DNA of 64,000 nucleotides, from assembly GCA_949987565.1 (NCBI GenBank), contig OX465103.1, positions 18,423,280-18,487,279 of the forward strand, given 5' to 3'. This DNA is from Luidia sarsii. Lineage: Eukaryota; Echinodermata; Asteroidea; Paxillosida; Luidiidae. The position numbers were made by a program, and so were the translations under genes. The notes beneath the pieces are model-generated. The model searched no databases. It had not been told where the DNA came from and saw nothing but the letters and a program-made list of their open reading frames with translations. The first letter of the stretch is position 1. Every line of letters begins with the position of its first letter. Shown here in pieces: positions 52,601-61,600 of the stretch.

Positions 52601-55600
52601 AATGTACAATGTACACACATACGTACTCGCACAGAGATCTGCATACGGTACACGTATGCGTTGAATTGTTGTTGAGCGGTTTGTGTGGGTGTGTACACAT
52701 GTACGTGTACCTGTGTGTGGATCATTTAGGGTAACGTGTTCATTGCACCCTCGCACATTGGGCGTTGGAGTATCTCAACCATCAATGTCTTGAACCAAGA
52801 CTATCACTGCAGTAGTGTTGCGAGTGAGACGTACATGTACTGTACATGTGCTGTACATGTACAGTACAGACATGCAGCAGGGGTCACATTTGCATTTCAT
52901 TTTCAATCAGTGCAATGAAGCTACAATTAGCAATTATCATGTCATGGTCATGGAAGATGAAATTTTAGGCTTTTAAAACATTTTGAAATTTGTTTTTAAT
53001 GTCACTAAAAAGTATCAAGTCATTTAGTTGAACGGTATGAATATTTAGACCATATTGGCCTACATGTATAATGTGTTTCAACATTAATATTTTTGCATCG
53101 CAAACATGCAATACATTGCAGTAATTTGTATCGCAACAAAACTGATTTGTGTAGCAAATTCACATACATTTCATTCTTGTCATTTGACCCCACAAACAAC
53201 TACATACAAGTCTACTTTATATTGTCTATTTTTGCCACCAATATTACATACCACATCGGGGTGTCACTGAAGGCTTGTTGTTTTGTTCACGCTCACCATG
53301 TGCGTGAAGTTACTTGGTGGCTGTCTGTGTCGCGGCCTACATGTAGGAAGAGATTTTCCAAACTTTAAAGTTGCTAGCTTTGTTTTTTAGAAATCAAATG
53401 TGTAGAACTAGAGTAAGTCTATGAATGATTGCGAGCATGCAAAGGAGACTCACATGACATACCGGGCACCGGGGTACATAACACCGTGGGATCCTCAGCA
53501 GGTTTTTTTAGTGCTGTTTTTGTTGGCAAATGTCTTCAATTCCTGAAACAAAACACTTGAATCAGATGGAAAATTATAACAGGCTGTTTAACTGTTTTAT
53601 TGGGGGTTTTTTTGTATGAAAAACTGAGCAACCAGATCTATCCAAAACAATATTAGTAAAACCAGTAAACCGCCCAAGATGACACTACTGTTGCCAGGAA
53701 AATGGATGTATCAGTATCAATATTGGATTGCTGATATATCGATATTTGGAAATGCTGATTTGGACTACTGTGCATATGGCTATGTAATGTACATGTACTG
53801 TACACATCAAACTGGCAGAGCTTTACCCAGGCAATGTAGGCATTCTTTCCTTATAGGATGCATGGTCCATGGGCAATGTTGGCAGGTTACATGGCAGGAA
53901 GGTTGGTCAAGTTACAGACTCTCTGCTGGCCAGTCTGCAATTAGATGAATGGAAATCCTTCTCTCCATCTGCTGATTTATGGGCCACATCCCATTAGGTT
54001 TACTTGGAAACTGCTGTGGTTGTCAGAGTGGCTGTGTTTATCAGTCCATTTGTGATCTTGCCATCTGCGCTATACTTGAATTGAAGCCTGAAGTGCTTCA
54101 ACTTGGACTTGTCATTGCCATGTTGCAGAAGGGAGCGGGACTGGATCCCTCAACCCTCAATGCCTGGACATCAGTCCGCTTTAAACCATGGATGGGAAAT
54201 ATAAGGAAGAATCCTTGGATTCATGACATGCTTTGGGTCATGTTTGGATAGGTTAGGAACATAGGCCAAGGCACCAAGGAAACTATGACAATTTGTGTGA
54301 GCAAGGGATCTAGTTTAGGGTATTTCACTCCACTATTCAAGTTCTTTGTCTCATCAATGATGTCACCAGAGAGGTGCACACATACATGTAGGCATTAGGT
54401 CAGTTATCAACCTTAGCCTGTTGTGGAAGATTCTTATTTATACTGTAAACTGAAAAAAAGGAAAATGCGTGTGTATGGTGATCCACTCTAATAAACCACT
54501 CAAGAGGCTCTTCCATGCTACCACCCGACATACTTCAAACAAGTACCGTATTCAGTTATTGATTCATAACCACGTTAGTGTTGTCTGTCTGGAACAATTT
54601 TTCCAGGAAAACAACTTTGTTTGCCTGGCACTGAAGTTATAAATAAGCTCCATGGGGTATTAGATGCTTACTTGCTAACTGGAGTAATAGTTTTGCGGTG
54701 ACACCATGTAAAGTTCTCTATGAAGTATTTTTGGTTTTGAAAAGAACTAGAGGAACTTGACGTTTGGAACAATATACTCTGTCTTCAAACTCTGTCTATT
54801 CTCACCATGAAAACCTTCAAATCTCATTAAACTTGGAATTAAACTGCCATTTTGGCTTGTGCAGACATACTTGTAGTGGGTGCAATTTATTATATGGGTA
54901 TTAATTAATTAATTCAACTTAGTTTTGTTTGTTCAGGTTGTATGTATTATATGTTGAATGTGTTTTGTATGATATTGCTATCCTGCATATTCAATGTACA
55001 CCTCTATGAGTTTGTACATGTACCGGTACATGCTAAAGGGTAGCTTGGTTGATACATGTACCAGTATGTTTTAAAGCTTGCTACATAGTACATGTACATG
55101 TAAGAGCCCACCATTGTACATTTATGCATGTGTATCCACACATTGATTTTTGCACAAAAGTGAAGCATGCATTTTATAAATAATTGAAATGAATCATTAG
55201 TTCAGCAGGTGGCAGGCCATTTAACAGAAGGAAACTGGCTTGACATAAACCATGGTGTTAACCAAAAAGTCTGGCATCTTAAACCTCATGTGAACCTCAT
55301 TAGAGCCATTTCCACTACACCAAATAAACGCGATTGTTTGGATTGCGATTTGAATCACGATTCAAACTCCACTTTTTTGCGTGTGTGGACACAATAAACA
55401 TGATTATTAGTTGGTTTTGAATCGCGATTTGGACTCCACTAAGAGTGAGACTTTTTCAAATAATTTGCGTTTATTTGCGATACGGTGTGTGTGGGAACGC
55501 TCCACTAAATCGCACTTTTTAAAAATCAGACAATGCACCTCTCACGCTCATTGACAGGAAGTGCCGTGCTTGTTTATAATGGCTCCCTGCGTGGGCCACC

Positions 55601-58600
55601 CTCAAGGACACACCCACCATTTAACCCCAACTGCTAACCACAATCGGCTTGCGATTTTTTCCGATGCGATGTGTGGACAGGACCAACAAAATCCAGTTTT
55701 TGAATCGCTATTCAAATCACGATTATTTTCGTAGTGGGAATAGGTCTGGTGTGAACTCCTGCAACAATTTTACAATCAACCTAGTGGGCACTAATTCTGT
55801 GGTGTGAACCAAAGTCTGGCGTCTTAAACCCCATGTGAACCTCATTATGAACTCCCACAACAGTTTGGCTAATAAACCTAGTGGGCACTAATTCTTTGGG
55901 CATCACTAACAGACTAAGTGATTCTTCATGCCTCGTAGACTCCACTCTTTTCTTTTATGTTAAGAATATGTGACTTGATGCAAGGCAGTTACATGTAGGT
56001 TGCACATGAAGGCATATTTGTATGAGCCAGAAGTGAATTGAGGAACTTCAGGGGAGAAAAATGCAGTCATTGGCTGACTTTGTTCCATTCCCCCTTCTTT
56101 TATCTTTCCATTCACCCAATGCAGGTATGGTCAGTCTAGCATCCAGTCTACCCAACTCAGTGGTCCATAGTCCCAACAAGATAGTCTCCAACAACCAAGC
56201 CTCTCCAACTCACCGGGACCGCTGGAAGAACCGTGGACCCACAAGCTCTACAAGTAGCGCTGAAGACACCAAAGTCAAGAAGACGGTGAGTCCAATTGTC
56301 AGCAGTCTCCTGACCATGGGCAGAGTACGCACTCCCTAAAACATTGAGTTACCAGCACTTTTCAGAGCCATACTCCACCTCAAAAGAAAAAACTTTACTT
56401 AGTGCCACTACAAACTTGTCACTTAACCCCTTGACAGTGGGTTTATTTTAGTGCCAATGGCCAGCACAGTGCCATTTCAAAAGCTTGCTAAACAATCAAT
56501 AAGAGTGCATTATTTGTATCAGTGAATCAAATGTGGCACAGTAGGAAGTCTGCGTGGCTTTTGTCAAGGGATTGTAAGCCCTCAAAGATTGGCCTTTTGT
56601 GTGTAGTTCAATGGAGTGCTGAGAACTGTGTGCTGCTACCCTTTGACCACAAAAACGCCTGCGCTACAGTGGACAAAGGATCCAGCTGGACGGCCTCAAC
56701 AAAGCATGCAATTTGTGGTAAAGAGCAGTGGGTGCATTCCACAGTCTGTCTGGTGACCACATTGGTTGTGGGGAAGGCCAGCACATTGTAGTAGCGCGCA
56801 GACCCTTGAAGCCTCACAATAGCGCCATTGTTACTACTAATCTGGCAATCATACAGCAACTGATGTCAAAAAAGGTGTTTGTCATGATAAATATTGCTGA
56901 AAAGAGTCTTTGTCTACAATAGCAGCGTCCAAATTTTGAAACTTTCAGAGCGGCTGTAGACATCATCTGTACGCAAGGGGTTAAACCATTCAAACCTAAG
57001 TCTTATCTAATATGTCTAAGTGTCATTATAGGTAAGGAATGAACCGATTTTTCTCCAATCTTTATAGTCTTATTCAGCAAGCATGTATAATTTCCTATTG
57101 GAAGCACAAGGGTTGAAATGAAGACTGAGGGTGAAGGCTGGGCATAGACCTACATACCCTTGGCTATGGTGCATCAAGACATATTCCTACCAGCTCCCAG
57201 CAGATACTAGAACACTGCATGGATTTTGCACACTGATGAAATCCTACTATAAACCTTCCCTTATGATTTCATTTCCAGAGGCAAAGACGGGATTCCAATG
57301 ATGACTGGGAGATTCCTACTGAGGAGATTCTGATGGGGCCAAGGATAGGATCAGGATCCTTTGGAACTGTCTTTAAAGGCCACTGGCATGGTGGGTCTTC
57401 TGAGCAATACACCTCCACTTTCAAGTTGTCAAGCATTTTCCATTTTGACTTTGTTACTTTTCTCATTTTTGTAACTGAATTTGAGAAAGGCTTGCATCTT
57501 CCACATGGCCCAAATTAAGTGCTACTCAGTACGTTGGGTACCAGTTGGGCACAAAACACACGTAGACTCGCACATTTTCACAGAGTTTTGACAGACCTTT
57601 CCCTCTGAAAGTGCATTTGATACAACACCCTAGCTATCATGCACTAGCCCCCCCCCCACCCCTCCCACCCCACCCCACCCCCCTCCCCTACCCTAACCAC
57701 CCCCTCCCCTCCCCTTCCCACCCCACCCCTCCCCTCCCCTCCCCTCCCCTCCCCTCCCCTCCCCTACCCTCCCAGCCAGAAATTTACGATTTCAGGGATT
57801 GGGTTGGTTTTAGTGACATCTCTTTTGGGCCGCAATAATTGATAAGAATATTAGCAAACTCTGATCACACCTCCCTTGTCTGTCTAAACTTCAGGACCGG
57901 TAGCTGTGAAGAGGTTGAATGTAACAGACCCCACTGCCTCCCAGCTACAAGCCTTCAAGAATGAGGTGGCTGTACTGCGCAAGACGAGACATGCCAACAT
58001 TCTGCTCTTCATGGGTTGCACCTCTAAGCCCCAGCTATCCATTGTCACCCAGTGGTGTGAGGGCTCGAGTCTCTACAAGCACCTACATGTCCAGGAGACT
58101 AAGTTTGAGATGTACAACTTGATCAACATTGCCAGGCAGACAGCCCAGGGCATGGAGTAAGTCCGTCCACTCTCTTATGACAGACAAGCAGAGATCCCTC
58201 TTCCCCTTCCCCTCCTAGTTGATGCTCCAATTCAATAAGGGTTTGCCCTGCTAGACGTGATAAACACTGAGTGCTTAGTGCTTTGCCCAATGCCCGATAC
58301 TCCTTATGGAGGCTGCTTTTTATAGATTTTATAGATAGCTTTTTATAGAAATGATATTGCATCAAGGTGAATGTACTTTAAGAAGGGTTTGCCCACTGGG
58401 TGTGTAATCAAACACTATGCTCAGTGCTTTGCCCAATTGCCTGCTGAAAAAAATACAGGCAGCTCGGGTGGGATTCGAACCCTTGACTCCTGCTTTCGAT
58501 TGCAGACGTCTTAACCACTGGACCACCGAGCTGGTCGAGGTCATGGGGTGGAATTGAATCTGTACAGCGGCATGTACAGCATTGCATCATGATATGATAT

Positions 58601-61600
58601 GATATTGCTTGGAGGAGAATGCACGTAAACAAGGGTTTGCCATACTCAATTTGTAATCAAACAGTACATGTATATACTCAATGGAGGCTGCTTCTGATTT
58701 GGTTCTGAATAAAAGTCCCAAATCAACTGCCATCCTTTGACTGAGACTGTTTTGTCTATGGTGTTTTTCTAAGATACTTTCCCTGTCCAAAGCACAATAA
58801 ACGTGTAATTTTTCTGCACAGAGTTCTGAGTATGATACCGATTCATAGAATAGACCGATTGTGCAATGTCATCACAGGACTAATAATGGGTATTCTGGTA
58901 AGGTCTTGGGTTCAAACTCCAGAATATTCTTCATAGATTTCGAGAAACGGAAGCCTCTATCAAACAAACTAGTGCAACAGTCATGCACTTTACAACAGCG
59001 GCACCTTGATATTGGGGCCGCCATGTTTGTTGAATGTTTGATACCCACTATAGGTCACATAAGGTGCAAACGGTCAATTCTAACAGTGTCTGGGGAAACA
59101 CAGATCTGTTGGTCTGTTTATAAAAAGTTTAAGATAACCACAAATAATGTAACCCAGTTTTTTGAGTTCCATGAGAGAATGAAACAGGCAGTGTGTGAAG
59201 AGATTCCTTTTCATCCACTTGCATCTTGATTTGAGAATATGTAGCTATGATTTTTCAGTGATCTTTAATGTAGTCCGAATTTTGTTTCTGTTTCTTTGCA
59301 GTTACCTTCATGCTAAGAACATCATTCATCGTGACATGAAGTCAAACAGTATCCTTTCAATAGTTAAACATTCAGTGGTCATTGTCATGTGCAGAATACT
59401 TCAGATTATTACCATGAAGATGGAAAAAAAAATATAGCAATGTCTCATTTAATAGTGAAGTGAAAAAAAGTGCTGAGATATATTGACTTCACTAAGCTTT
59501 TACAAGTTGTGTTTAAGAGATGGTAGTGACTAAGTACAGTGGAGCGTCGCTATAACGAACATCCCGGGATCCATGAAAATTGTTTGGTGTAGCGGTCATT
59601 CGTTATAGCAGTTGAAGCCACATATCCATGGATGTATATAGAAACCTTGTACGTCCATGCCATGCACATATCAGGCAAAATCCAAGATGGTGTCCGTTCA
59701 TTACAATCGTGAAAGCTTATGAAGCATAAATAATTGCAAAATTAAATTAAGTATTTAAATATTTTGGCTGTTTCAAAACACTGCAGCGCCCTCTTTTGAT
59801 CATTGTTAGTTTGGTCTGGTGCCAACTTATCCATTCATTGAACTCCACGGTGCTGAAAAGGGTGCTCATTGTAGTCTACGCTTATTATTCATGGATGTAT
59901 ATAGTGTATATACACGTCCATGTCTTCAACTTGTTATTGATTTTATTTCTTTGAGCATGAGCCAATGAGGTACAGTGTATACTACATGTACATGTACTTG
60001 AACAATGATTTTTAAAACTTAAATCGACAGAAATGATTGGCTTTCCCTTCTATTCTCTGGGGAAATAATGCCAATCTAAGACATGTATGCAAAATAAATC
60101 ATGTATTTAACTTTTTGTGTATGGGGTTGAATCAACGATTATGGTACACAAAAATCGGGTGCAAAAGAGCATGTTCATTATAGCCTAATGTTTGGTATAT
60201 CAGCGTTCTATATAGCGATGATCCACTGTATCCCAGTGAGAAGATTATAGAGCCATTCCTTAACTGACATCCCCTCAGATATCTTCTTGCATGATGATCT
60301 GACAGTCAAGATAGGAGACTTTGGCCTGGCCACGGTCAAGTCTAGGTGGAGTGGATCTCAGCTGTGTGAACAGCCAACTGGCTCTATCCTATGGATGGTA
60401 AGGGGTTAACATTATGGGAGGAAGGTGACAGGGTCTGAATGGGATCAGAATGGGATCAGAATGGGATCAGAATGGGCTCAGAATGGGATCAGAATAGGGC
60501 TCAGATTGGGCTCATAATTGTGATCAGAATGGGATCAGAATGGGCTCAGAATTGTGATCAGAAAGGGATCAGAATTGGGATCAGAATGGGATCAGAATGG
60601 GATCAGAATTGTGATCAGAAAGGGATCAGAATTGGGATCAGAATGGGCTCAGAATTGCGATCAGAATGGGATCAGAATGGGCTCAGAATTGGGCTCAGAA
60701 TGGGCTCAGAATTGGAATCAGAATTGGAATCAGAATTGGAATCAGAATAGGATAAGAATTGGGATCAGAATAGGATAAGAATTGGGATCAGAATGGGATC
60801 AGATTGGGCTCAGAATGGGCTCAGAATTGGGATCAGAATGGGCTGAGAATTGCGATCAGAAAGGGATCAGATTGGGCTCAGAATTGGGATCAGAATTGGA
60901 TCAGAATGGGCTGAGAATTGCGATCAGAATGGGATCAAAATGGGCTCAGAATTGGGCTCAGAATTGGAATCAGAATTGGGATCAGAATGGGCTCAGAATG
61001 GGCTCAGAATGTGCTTAGAATGGGCTCAGAATGGGCTCAGAATGGGATCAGATTGGGATCAGACTGGGGCCAGCGATGGAGTATGAGGCTGGTATTTGCA
61101 TGCCATGGAAATGGCTTGTCAACCCATAGGCAGTGCAGTCTAAAAAAAAAATTATTTCAATTAATAATTGACTGCTGAAATTGCTGAGAAAAAAGTGTGA
61201 ATTGGCTGATGAATCCTGATGATATTGGTGCTTATTATTGCTTATTATGCTATTATTGCTTTAACTCAAGGCTCCTGAGGTCATTAGGATGAGAGACCCA
61301 AACCCTTACTCCTTCCAGTCAGATGTTTATGCCTTCGGTGTTGTGCTGTTTGAACTTGTCTCCGGCCAGCTACCTTATTCCAACATCAACAACAAAGACC
61401 AGGTAAGGACTTATGTGAACTACCACACTGATATTAACTGAGGTATTCACTCCTGGAGTTAGCCACACAGAAGCCCTTGCATTGTCCTGATGTTGCCTAG
61501 GTGTTACCCTTGAACTACCAAGGCGTTATCCTGGGGGTACTCCCAAGATTTCCCCCTATTATCACTACATCCAATGGGCTCTGCAGTAATTTATAACAAA

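Noticed and set aside
57333..57518. Kinase exon 11 extended through the donor to the stop at 57516
   Set aside because: The frame after 57390 is intronic (gtgggt donor). Exon 12 restores VAVK exactly when spliced.
58461..58532. Possible tRNA gene on the - strand
   Set aside because: Acceptor-like ends pair, but the T stem pairs at only three positions and the anticodon loop has eight bases. The tail and repeated fragments nearby show it is a SINE.
60439..61178. ORFs of 74-103 codons with Gly-Ser-Glu-Trp-Asp-Gln-Asn repeats
   Set aside because: Encoded by a 12-bp minisatellite inside Raf intron 14.
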